From NCBI GenBank assembly GCA_029962745.1, contig CM057170.1:21142580-21206579 (forward strand): a stretch of 64,000 nucleotides of DNA, read 5' to 3'. Positions 25,484 through 35,934 of this stretch are shown piece after piece; positions within the stretch are counted from its first letter, which is position 1, and the number at the start of each line of letters is the position of its first letter. The position numbers were made by a program, and so were the translations under genes. The notes below the pieces were generated by a model. The model made no database searches. It worked only from the letters and a program-made list of their open reading frames with translations, and was not told the origin of the DNA. This stretch comes from Echinometra lucunter (taxonomy: Eukaryota; Echinodermata; Echinoidea; Camarodonta; Echinometridae).

Positions 25484-25890
25484 AGGTGCTGCGTCCACAT
25501 CAGCTCGCTCGAGCCTGAAGAATAGCCCACTATTTCTTATCCCATGAATTAGCCTGATCAGAGAAAAGCAAGCTACATGTAATTCTCAGATGAAGAGAAG
25601 CCACCAAAATCTTGGAGATTTGCAGAATAGCCTGCTAATTTGCAAAATATCAGACAATTTTTGATGCATCTTCATTAGCTTGAGCTTCGAGAGCTGGCTT
25701 ATCGATCCCATCATGCATGTGCATTAACATCGAGCCACAGTGTAGCTCAGGCTAGAATGCAATTTATGGAGCTCAAGCTGATGTGGATGAAATTGCAGCT
25801 TCAGCCGAGTTCAATTAATACCCCACTCCCAGATTAAAAAATGAAAATTTTGGGCTATTTTTCAAGCTCAAACTGATGAGGACCCCCTAT
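25484..25890. mobile_element. Inverted-repeat element with TAGGKGST ends
   Basis: TAGGTGCTGCGTCCACATCAG followed by CTGAAGAATAGCCC at the left pairs imperfectly with the right end inverted (TAGGGGGTCCTCATCAG, TTGAAAAATAGCCC). TTGTAATT occurs at both borders (offset by a few bases on the left), possibly the duplication. Confidence 0.55.
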
Positions 25891-26045
25891 TGTAATTTTC
25901 CTTGAACAGACAACAGGAGAGGCCCTAGTAAAATTGCACACATCTTCTGGCTGACTGCCCCACTATGACTCAAGAATGCCAAGAATGTCTCAGCCTTGTA
26001 AGATACAGACAAGTCTGCAAGCTACATGTACATTATGTTGTAATA

Positions 26046-26413
26046 TATGGTGGCCCTGAAGTACGCTCAACAACAGGTCATGTGCGACGTGAATTTCGCA
26101 TCCCGGGTCCTGAACTTCGCATCCCAGGTCATGAAATTCATTACCCGTGGCGCGAAATTCACGACCTGCGATGCGAAATTCATGACCCGTGGCACGAACT
26201 TTGCATCCCAGTCGTGAAATTCAGGACCCGCGATGCGAAATTCATGACCCGTGGCGTGAACTTTGCATCCCAGTCCTCAAATTGACGACCCGTGGCGCGA
26301 AATTCATGACCCGGGATGCGAAGTTCAGGACTCGGGACGCGAAATTCAGGACCTGGGATGCGAAATCCACGTCGCACATGACCTGTTGTCGAGCGTACTT
26401 CAGGGTCACCATA
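26046..26413. mobile_element. Inverted-repeat element enclosing a 21-bp minisatellite (368 bp)
   Basis: TIRs of about 45 bp begin TATGGTGGCCCTGAAGTACG and end CGTACTTCAGGGTCACCATA, with a few mismatches, and are flanked by GTAATA on both sides (26040-26045, 26414-26419). Between them, from ~26086 to ~26372, is an array of about 13 units of consensus GAAATTCATGACCCGTGGCGC, with alternate units reading GAACTTTGCATCCCAG. As 21 is a multiple of three, both strands stay open, which produces spurious repetitive reading frames. Confidence 0.82.
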
Positions 26414-26445
26414 GTAATAGGATGAACTTTTGCATGAGACCGGGC

Positions 26446-26576
26446 AGCGTTTCATGAAGAGTCTTGTCGGTGATTTTCACTGACTAATTTGCTCTCAGCC
26501 AATCAGATGCAAGGATTCTCAGTAGCTTATAACAGTTGTCAGTGAAAATCACTGACAAAACTCTTCATGAAACGCT
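26446..26576. mobile_element. 131-bp fold-back element
   Basis: AGCGTTTCATGAAGAG at the left matches the inverse of CTCTTCATGAAACGCT at the right, and the complementarity continues for about 38 bp with one or two mismatches (GTGATTTTCACTGAC). The element lies 32 bp after the minisatellite-bearing element. No clear target duplication was seen. Confidence 0.72.
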
Positions 26577-26689
26577 CACCAGGAGCAGGGAGCATTTGAG
26601 CTCTGGATAGCCTAAAAAAAAGCTCATGTGCACTAAAAAGAACTCCAGTATCACTCAAAATGAACTCTAGAAAACAAGAAATATCACTG

Positions 26690-27020
26690 AAGGTGATTAA
26701 TACCCCCACCCCAATATGTACATTGTATGCTAAATTTCTGAGCACTGCTCGAAAAATGACGAAGTAGTTTAATCTGCAATAATTCCTCCACCCCCGATTT
26801 ACTGCTATAAAGCCATTACCATGGCAACAGTTTGTGACACATTTAAAAAAAAAAGATGTCCTGCACATCTTCACCACAAGACCAATGTGTGTGCCAAATT
26901 TCATGAGCATTGCCCAAAAAATGAGGAAGTAGTTCGATCCGCAATATTTTCTCCTGATTTATTGCCATAATAATATGCTGTTACTATACACCCCCTTCAA
27001 ACTTCGTTTGGTGGGGGTAT
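26690..27020. repeat. Tandem half-repeats with GAAGTAGTTYRATC, ending in CAAACTTCGTTTGG hairpin
   Basis: Two related ~175-bp units are seen: CTAAATTTCTGAGCACTGCT at ~26730 and CAAATTTCATGAGCATTGCC at ~26896, each followed by GAAGTAGTTYRATCYGCAAT. The stretch opens AATACCCCCACC and closes CAAACTTCGTTTGGTGGGGG plus TATT, so its ends are inverted and it may be a mobile unit. Confidence 0.55.
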
Positions 27021-28921
27021 TCATGTAAATTTTACAAGGCTTGACACTAGCAGAGGTCCAGTAGGTTAGGACCTCTCCATATACAAAAGAGGTCAGGTAT
27101 ACATCCCCTTCCCAATATTTCTGTCTGGATACCCAGATAAAAGGTTACTCTGGAACCTGCAGTATCCGTCGAGGAAAAGAAATTCCACTTCCACCAAAAG
27201 AAATGAAGGCATGGCTGTAAACATGGAAAAAAGAAATTTTACACTGGACTATGACTGTAAGCCCACATGTACATGTATACAGCATATCACAACTCCACAG
27301 CAAAATGAATGAAAGAAAAAAAAAAAAAAACTAGATCCCAACTGTATCATAAATAGGCATGAAACTATTTTGGGGAAAGAGAAGACATTCTCAGTCCCTA
27401 AATCATTGTCATCCCATTGGTTTTGATTGCTCTGCAATGTATGGTAGTACAGATCAGACAAGACGTCTGGCCTTTCTTCAATGAAATTCCATTATGGTGG
27501 ACAAGTCATAGACAGCGACATTCTGAACAACACTTGGAAGGATTCCATACACTATGCATACTGTTGGTGAACAATACTGATGGAATATTTTGAAACATAA
27601 ATAATTCTATATCCTGCCTAGAGAATGGTGCAAGCACACAGTTAAGACCAACTTTTCCATTTACATTTAATAGTTTTTGAATGAAAATATGAGGAATCAA
27701 TGTAAAGAAGTTATAACATACCATTCAGAACTGAACTGAGACAAAGTGCAGACTTGAAAGAGTTACATGAATATGAAGGCAGAAAAAGACAAAACCTTTA
27801 TCTAGAAACATTTTTTTACATGGTGGGACACCTGTCTATGCCTGGTTGGTTGTCACACAACTTACCCATTAACATCTTGATAGAGCTTAAATACTACTAT
27901 TTCATATTAACATGAAAATACATGTACGAATTTGAAAACATTAAAAATGCAGACCTGGGGTTCATTGCATAAAATGTTTAATCACAACTCCTAAAAATCA
28001 AATGCAAGTCCTCAATGAGCACTTCTGACTGGCTGAAAATAAACTTGGGTTTGATTTTCCCAGAGATGCCTTCAAATACAATATACAACAGGCCCCAGAC
28101 CTCGCAAGACAGGTCACTGCATCCAAACAGGATGCAATTTTAGTTAGGGGGGGGGGGGCACATTAAAACTTTTCAGACGGGCATCTCCTTTTATCCTTGG
28201 CTTTTGCAGACGTCTCTTTTTTACCTGAAAAATTTGCTGATAAGCTATTTAATGCAAAGTAAAAGAATTTCATAATTTGGGAGGATACACTCATCTTTCC
28301 CTTATCCTTCAAAATTTTAGGGGATGTATCCCCCCCCCCCCTCCCCACTGACACCCATGCCCAAACAACAGAATCCAATTTCAAATCTGAGCAACTTGTT
28401 GTGAATGTGACAGAGAGCATCACAGACCTAAAGTTTTGGCAGAAATACAGACCTACAATGAACATGTACAAGATGTAAGTGTCATCATACATTACAAAGG
28501 TGATAGCAAGCTAATGAAGTGATGTGTATTGCTGTGTATTTTGCTGAGAATTCTTAAATAAGAGAGAGTGTTCAATCACTTTTATTTTTATGTTTCTGTC
28601 AATATGTGAGCACCTTCAACACTTTCCCTCTACTCATGTCACATGCTAGCATGATCATAGTTAGTCTTCTTGGGGGTTGGAGTGTAATGTCTAATTCTAT
28701 TTCCCTGTCATCCTGATTTCATTAGCTTTCATTCATCAGCTGATTTCAACTACCGGTAGACTAATTTCAACCTCCTTTTTAAAGAATACTTTTAAGACAT
28801 AAAAGGCATAAAGAAAGGGATTGAACAGAACAATTTAAAGATACATGCTATGCTACATTCAATCACATTTTCATTTTGCACTATCCTACATTTAAAGCTC
28901 ATGTACACTTTTGGTAGCAAA

Positions 28922-29090
28922 CAGAGATGCCACTTAGAATTGATAAAAAAAAAAAGTAGGAAAATCATTTAAAATGGGCCCTTTTGTCCGCAAAATGGGC
29001 CCTTTTGTCCGCAAAAAGGGTGTTTTCTATGGACAAAAATATATTGCTAAAGTAGGAATTCCTACTTATGTCTGAAAAGTGGCATCCCTG
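28922..29090. mobile_element. Second hAT-like short element (169 bp)
   Basis: The ends CAGAGATGCCACTT and AAGTGGCATCCCTG are inverted repeats. The flanks carry TAGCAAA on both sides (GTAGCAAA left; (G)TAGCAAA right if the last G is shared), compatible with an 8-bp hAT duplication. The interior holds a perfect tandem pair of a 21-bp unit (AAAATGGGCCCTTTTGTCCG plus C, 28971-29012) and a partial third. Confidence 0.65.
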
Positions 29091-29499
29091 TAGCAAAAAG
29101 AAAATTGGCATACATTGTAATTGTAAACCTGATTAACTACAGTCTCACTTTGTCCACATTGCATGAAAAAGATACACGGCATGCATGAGATCATGTGATA
29201 TTCCAGTCATGATTTCTGCTTAATTTCAGCATAATCATTTGAAATAAATGCAATGTGACAGTTAAGATGTGCCCTATGACTATGTTAGGACCCTTGCATC
29301 CTCACCACTCCCCACACAACAATTACAGCGCGTTGTGCGCTTGTCACGTAAACAGAACTCTCATTGGTATGACATACATGTACCTGTGTGCAGGCTTTTG
29401 TAATTTTTCATCTCATGACCCAGGATCGAAAGTATTTTTTTTTACTATTCATCTTGAGGAGGAAAGAACTTCATTAACTTCATAGTATCTTAGTCTTGC

Positions 29500-29963
29500 T
29501 TAAAGGCATTGGGTAACTTTGTGGGTAGCTGATTTAAAAAATTCTCAAACTAAGATGAAACATGTGTATGAGTACTTGTATTTGTACTAAAAAACCCTGA
29601 AACCAACCATAATGGCGATTTTATTATCATTCGTCTCACGAGACAATCACTAAAAGGACCACTTTGCTTGAATTTGAAAATGCCGTTATGTGCCTCCCGC
29701 CGCATGATACGCCAATACACACAGTATGGTAAGGTGAGTCATACGCGCATGCACACTACTTATGTCTATTCTGTGCAACCGACCCTCGTATATTTTTCAA
29801 ACATTGGCTCACATTTTTTATATTTAAAAATACTTCCTGTGGATATTATACTTTGAAACTTTCAGACTGGTATTTTTACACTATAACCCTTATGTTTATT
29901 CCATTTTCAAGTAACAAAACAAGATTTTTTTAAAATCATAACAATGTTAACCAATGTCTTTAA
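29500..29963. mobile_element. Fold-back element with TTAAAGGCATTGG ends, copy 1
   Basis: It starts TTAAAGGCATTGGGTAAC and ends GTTAACCAATGTCTTTAA. It shares its full length, inverted, with 55875-56370, including CATAATGGCGATTTTATTA-like and CCGACCCTCGTATATTTTTC blocks. Confidence 0.78.
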
Positions 29964-30200
29964 ATTATTCTGCTGCTGAGCTGAGCAGTTAAAAGCAAAG
30001 AAATCTGATGGAAATTTTTTGAGGGCTAACCAAAACAGTACATACATGTAACCTTTAAGGTTACGATTAGAGATAGGATAAGATACCTGAAGGGGAAGGG
30101 TCCCAAATTGAGGTGAGTACTGGTAAGAGATTCGGTCACTGATATTACCATAGTTGTCATTGACACTGAATGTACACTGTGGGTCTTATAAACTACATAA

Positions 30201-30508
30201 ACTCATTCATGATTGACAGAGGGTCCATCACATTGTATGGTTTGGCCTAATATTTTTTGATGCAAGCCATAAAAAAACAGACCAAATACATGAGCAGAAA
30301 TAGCAAAAAGTTCTACATATACTGTTTCCATTTTGGTTTATATAAAAATTAGTTGGTTGATGCTAAAAGTTATTTAAAAATAAAATGAGCCCTAAAATCC
30401 ATAACTTGTCAACATGACGACAAGCTCAAAATCATCGTCATCCAAGCAAATTGGCAACTTTTTAACTCTCATCATACTTTGTCAGTTTATATTCATTTCA
30501 GCAACGGG
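30201..30508. mobile_element. Shortened, diverged piggyBac-like copy
   Basis: It opens CTCATTCATGATTGACAGAG, carries the GACCAAATACATGAGCAGAA block of the family, and ends GGG followed by TTAA (30509-30512). About 100 bp of the right part seen in copy A, after the TTTATATTCATTTCAG block, is missing. Confidence 0.55.
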
Positions 30509-32586
30509 TTAAGATCAGACACTCTTACATGTATTACATGTATATGCACCTACATAAAGCTACTCAAATCTACAGTGTACTACAGGTTAGGAGAAATCTC
30601 TCTCTCACTCCTACCTCCCATTCTCTTTTCATTACTGCAATTTGTTCATACTGGTAACTTGGCTAAGCCATTCTTTCTGACAGAGGGTTAATTAATACAC
30701 CATTGTGTAATGAAGAACACTTGGGGAAATTAGATTACACTCCAGCTTGAACCCAGCTTGATGTGTAGGAACACTTTAACTCCAATATATCAAATATATA
30801 TAATTTTTTTTTTTTCCCCCCCTTCATTCTTTGATTTTTATGGACCAATTTTTTCACTATGTCAAAGCAAGAATAGAATTGCGGACTTGAACAACATTTA
30901 CAATGCAAAAAATTTACACCCTTGCGTGAGTTTCACTTTATGACGATTTGTTCAAGGTATTGCTAAAATTATAATTTTCAATGACCTTTGTGTTTTCTCA
31001 TCCTCATAGTATAAAGTAGCAGTAAATTTAAGGTCGATGCCGTTTTCCTATTCAATGACGTTTGCTTCTGACACAAATTCTATTACACTGAAAACTTTTT
31101 TAATTGTCATCAAACAGTACAAGTGAGGCAGCCACACAGTGCATCTTTTCAAGAAATCTGGTTGCTTCAGGCAAGGATATTAGAGTCAGTGGATTACAAT
31201 GCACACACCAACAAAGGTGCATTGTGATCATACTTCAGCAGTTATTACTTGGAAAAGAAATATATGAAGACTTTGATATTAAAAAAAAATTATATATCCA
31301 ACGATGTAAATTTGAGCTATTTGCAATTGAAGTAGCCAAAATATAAAGAAAATGAGAAAATATAGATACATGTATACTTTAGATCATAATTCTAAATTTT
31401 TCCTTAATATATTGAGTGACGTACATGTATCTAATGGAAATGAAGGCATTTTTGGTTTCATACATGCACAATGGTTGTGTCACTTTAAAAAATGTAAAAA
31501 AAAAATGGCCTTTATCATTCTTTGCAACTAAACTCTCCATATGTAACCTTCATTTTGACTAATTCCCCTGAAGCAATTTGAATGACACCTCCTATAATGA
31601 GTACAATTTGATACTGCAATTTGATATTTCAATAGCACACCATCCACTGAGAGTCAGACGGGTGTTACACAAGTGACAGTACAATTCTCAAAAGAATTAC
31701 TGTCTTTCTTGCTCTAAGCTCAGGAGACAATATGCCCTGTGTACAGTTAATGTACATTTTGAATTCCCTGCATATCACTATCAAACTACTGGACAGATAT
31801 TATTTTCAGGACAGATATTATTTTCAGGGTTTCTATCTGATTTTGGAGTCATTTACTGTACATTGTTTTTTAGATTACTGAGACAATTTGCTCTATAAAT
31901 AGCTCCACCCTCTACTTTCTCTCTACGGCTACTCTCTACTCTCGTCAAAATTAACCACTAAGTCTTCAAGGAAACTGTGAAGTGTTGAGCACATGATGAC
32001 GATGCAGGCTAGCGCTGATCCATCCACATAACATTGGCATTCCATGGCCTAGCGTCAGTAACTGTGATTTATTTGATTTTATTGGTCTGTAAGACTCCTA
32101 ATGACTGTTTATATGGTGTCTAGTCATTGTTGACTGAACTGACCACAAATGCATGTATACTCTACAAGAGCCAAATAGAAAGATATCCCAAGAATCAAAA
32201 TGCCAAAGGGTACTTGATATATCCTGTTAAATTTTTATTTGTAATTAAACTGATAGAGATTTTTATGGAGAAAGGTGTCAGTGGGTCACCAGATAGTCTA
32301 CGCCACAGGTAAGTAAATAAAAGTAATTAACATATCAAATATACTTTTGGATACATTCACAAACTATGCAAAATTTTACTGATTTCACCATATGAATTTG
32401 GTCACATGAAATCAGTAGATAAGTCACATAATGACATACAGGGCCAGTAGTGTTCTAAACTGTTCTAAAATTATATTTTATAAGTACTACATGTACAAAC
32501 AGAAACATTTCTTTTCATCAATGATACTTGTATAATGTACAGTGTATGGAGTATGGTGTGTATCATCATGCACATGCAACCCTTAA

Positions 32587-32995
32587 CCCATTCGTGACAG
32601 AGGGTCCACATTATGTGGTTTGGTCTAATAACTTTTGATGTAGAGCCCTAAAAATCATACTAAATACATGAGCAGAAAGAGCGAAAAATTGCACACTTAC
32701 GGTGCCCATTTTGGTTGCATTATTATGTGTTATTTGATGCTGAAAATTTTTTACAGGAAAATAAGCATTAAAATCCTTAAATTGACAATGCGATGAAAAT
32801 GTTAAAATTACCGTTTTTCCCTGCAGATTGGCAACTTTATGACTTCTCTGCATACATTCTGTAAATTTATATTCATTTCAGATACATGATGTTTTATAAG
32901 AAAAATGTAGCAATAAAATAAAAATGTTGGTGTTGCCAATTTGAAGAATAAAAGCTGATCAAATTAGGCTTTAAATAATTCCTGTCACAAATGGG
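32587..32995. mobile_element. piggyBac-like non-autonomous element, copy A (409 bp)
   Basis: The ends CCCATTCGTGACAG (left) and CTGTCACAAATGGG (right) are inverted repeats with one mismatch, and the element is flanked on both sides by TTAA (32583-32586, 32996-32999). TTAA targets and a CCC start are the piggyBac signature. There is no coding capacity. Copy B at 34992-35410 is closely similar in inverted orientation; diverged copies lie at ~5988-6590 and ~30201-30508. Confidence 0.82.
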
Positions 32996-33132
32996 TTAAC
33001 CCATTTCTACATGTTGCCACACCACTCTAGCCACGAACAATAAGAACCACCCCAGTCTTTTTCCATGAAAACTTTCAATATTCCAGGCATTATGTACATT
33101 ATCACCCAAATTCACAAAGACTTCAGTATCCA

Positions 33133-33273
33133 TTATGGCTGTGTTTCACGAAACCGTCATAAGTCTAAGTTCATGGACATCCCATTGAAACGTGTGCTAA
33201 TTCTACAATACGCATTTCAATGGGACGTCCAAGAAGTTAGACTTATGACGGTTTCGTGAAATGCAACCCATAA
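33133..33273. mobile_element. 141-bp fold-back element
   Basis: TTATGGCTGTGTTTCACGAA with ACCGTCATAAGTCTAA pairs with the right end inverted (TTATGGGTTGCATTTCACGA), and GGACATCCCATTGAAACG pairs with CATTTCAATGGGACGTCC. The arms span nearly the whole element. Confidence 0.72.
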
Positions 33274-34621
33274 GAGCATGTCTTGAGGTTTAGGACTGTC
33301 TTGGGGGGGGGGGATAGGGGGGGATGGGGGGGGGGGAGAAGGGGTCACTGAACACTGAAAATTTATTCCAGGCATGTAATGACTGTATGAACCCAGATAC
33401 TTCAAGAGTTCAGCCTCCGTCACCTTTTAGAATTCTTCACTCACTATGTGTCTTGAGCTCTAACAACAACCAGGTAGATAAACAGCTACAGGTACAGGTA
33501 TGTATCAATGACATTCACCAAGCTGTCATGTCTAATGAACAAACTATAGGATGAAGAAATAGGTTCACTGCTGCTATGAGGTTATAAGATTGAGAAAGGT
33601 ATGTCAATGTTTGACTACATATACATGATACTCAGCAATAAAAAAAAAAATTGAAGGGAGCAGAACATATGCTCACATTTTCTTAATAGAAGCTTGAGTT
33701 CTAAGAGGGGGGAAAACACAATTTTTGACTTTTCTCAGTCTTTTGATGTCAGTTTAAAAGAAGATCATAGCAGAAATGCCCCCCTGAAAAGGACTGCTCT
33801 TCAAATGCCCTCATAATCGAAAAAAGGTCGGGCCCCACACAGAACATTTTTGTTCATTGTTTGTGATGTGTCAAATGCAACGGAATACCATCTTTCAAAA
33901 GTCCTTGGCCTAGAATATTCTTTTTACAATCTCCTGGTACTTGGTAAGCCTATTTCCTTATGCATGCTATATTTTTCATAGCACTAACAGCTACTGGGCT
34001 TTTACTTTGTGTGTAAACGTATATGTTGCCCACCTCAACTTCAATCTCACATAAGATACTTAATTTACACAACTTTGAGAAATCTGGGTTTACTATCTAA
34101 ATACCTTTCTATACACTAGTTATTCCTGGTAGGATGAAATATTAGGCGACCCTGCCCCTATGTCTACATAATTTGATGAACCCTTTTTTTTTTTTTATTA
34201 ATTAGCTGGCCACTCGAACATTTTTGTTTATTCCTGCAGGAATGAAGGAAGCATGTACATAATCTGGAGACACATAAATCTTTGTTTCAATAAAAGTTCC
34301 AAACCAATCTAGCCAACGACCCAAGTTCACAATCTTTGCAAGCAAGTGTAAATGGGCCTAGAAAATACTCCTGAGTCTTGAGCAATCTACCAGGCAAAAA
34401 AATCATGATGATAAAGTTCTGTGATTCCTGCTGTGCAAAGACCCATTATCCACTGATCACTGGATGACCTTGAATGACCCTTCCATCATCCCGAAACTAT
34501 CAGGCCCTTGTCTCCGAGATGGATGGAGGGTAGATTAATGGAGTTTGAGGTAGAGAGTAAAAAAACATCTTGAAATCTTTACAGTCGCATCCCCGTGGCT
34601 TCATGCTTGCCAGGTGATGTG

Positions 34622-34869
34622 CAAGTAGGATGGGGGGTTGGGTGTCCAGACACGTAACAAAAATGAAGCCTTCTTTTTGTCTTTGGATTAAACAAAAACT
34701 ATGCATTGATTTGTGCTAATCATCATCAATATTTGTTCTCTATAATATTGTCTAACAATTTGTGCTAAAACATTAGAGAGATTTGCTTGTGAACTTTTTC
34801 AATTGGCTATTTATAATTGACTGTCCGGATACACAACCTGTCCGGACACCCAACAACTGTGTATACTTG
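34622..34869. mobile_element. Inverted-repeat element with GTTGGGTGTCCGGACA, copy 1
   Basis: The body runs from CAAGTAGGATGGGGGG to GTATACTTG, with subterminal inverted repeats GGTTGGGTGTCCAGACA and TGTCCGGACACCCAACA. The inverted copy at 56417-56682 shares all of it, which defines the boundaries. Confidence 0.7.
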
Positions 34870-34991
34870 CATACATGTAGGCTGAAAGTGGAGTTTTGTC
34901 AGTTCCTGGATCCATAATCGAATCAATAAACTTTATATTGTTGGCTCTTCCGCACCACTACCAGTACCTTAAGCTACTTGTAACTTAATAA

Positions 34992-35410
34992 CCCATTCGT
35001 GACAGGAATTATTTAAAGCCTAATTTGATCAGCTTTTATTCTTCAAATTGGCAACACCAATATTTTTCTTTTATTGCTACATTTTTCTTATAAAACATCA
35101 TGTATCTGAAATAAATATAAATTGACACACAACCACAGAATGTATGATGAGAAGTCATAAAGTTGCCAATTTGCAGGGGAAAATGGTAGTTTTAACATTT
35201 TCAATGCATTGCCAATTTAAGGATTTTAATGCTTATTTTCCTTTAAAAAAAATTCTGCATCAAACAACAAATATTGATGCAACAAAAACGGGCACAGTAT
35301 GTGTAGGATTTTTTGCTCTTTCTGCTCATGTATTTGGTATGATTTTTAGGGTTCTGCATCAAAAGTTATTAGACCAAACCACAAAATGTGGACCCTCTGT
35401 CACGAATGGG
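34992..35410. mobile_element. piggyBac-like non-autonomous element, copy B (419 bp), inverted
   Basis: This is the inverted counterpart of copy A: it opens CCCATTCGTGACAGGAATT and closes CAGAGGGTCC-like sequence reversed, ending GTCACGAATGGG. The right flank is TTAA (35411-35414) and the left flank ATAA (one change). Similarity to copy A runs the full length. Confidence 0.8.
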
Positions 35411-35934
35411 TTAAAACAGCCTAGAATTCTAAAATTCACTTTCTTTTAAAAAAAAATGGAGAAGTAAAAGCTTGTCTATTCTATTAAAGGTTTCAAAGAT
35501 GCAACATTTATAATTCATTCCAAAAAGATGAGAAATAAATTAAAATATGCTTAGGAGAGTTTTCTTCTCAGAATAATGATTGTAGTATTTGTTGGTGCAC
35601 ACTTAATGGGACTGCGTTAATTTGGAATATCTGAAATTGAATTTTCATTTTGCCCAATCAAAATAGAAATCAAATGATAAAAGTGACAGTAAGTAGTCTA
35701 ATATAGCTACATGTATACATTTCATAATTCCTCTGATGATGTATTGCCAATCAACGAAAAGAATAATGAACAATCTAGAGTGCTCAGTTTCATAAAGATG
35801 GAAAAAATGGTCATTGGAAAATTATCAATGAAATTTATCTACAGTCGCTACGCATTTACTTTAATGAAGCTCTGCAAAATTACTGCTGCCAATATCGTCT
35901 GTTAATATATGATGCATCTACAGTACCGGTCACC

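Noticed and set aside
26040..26419. CRISPR-like array because of regular 21-bp repeats
   Set aside because: The units are contiguous without unique spacers, and the context is an animal genome.
25965..26457. Long overlapping frames on both strands encoding repetitive Pro/Arg/His/Phe peptides
   Set aside because: They are translations of the 21-bp minisatellite within an inverted-repeat element; openness follows from the unit being a multiple of three.
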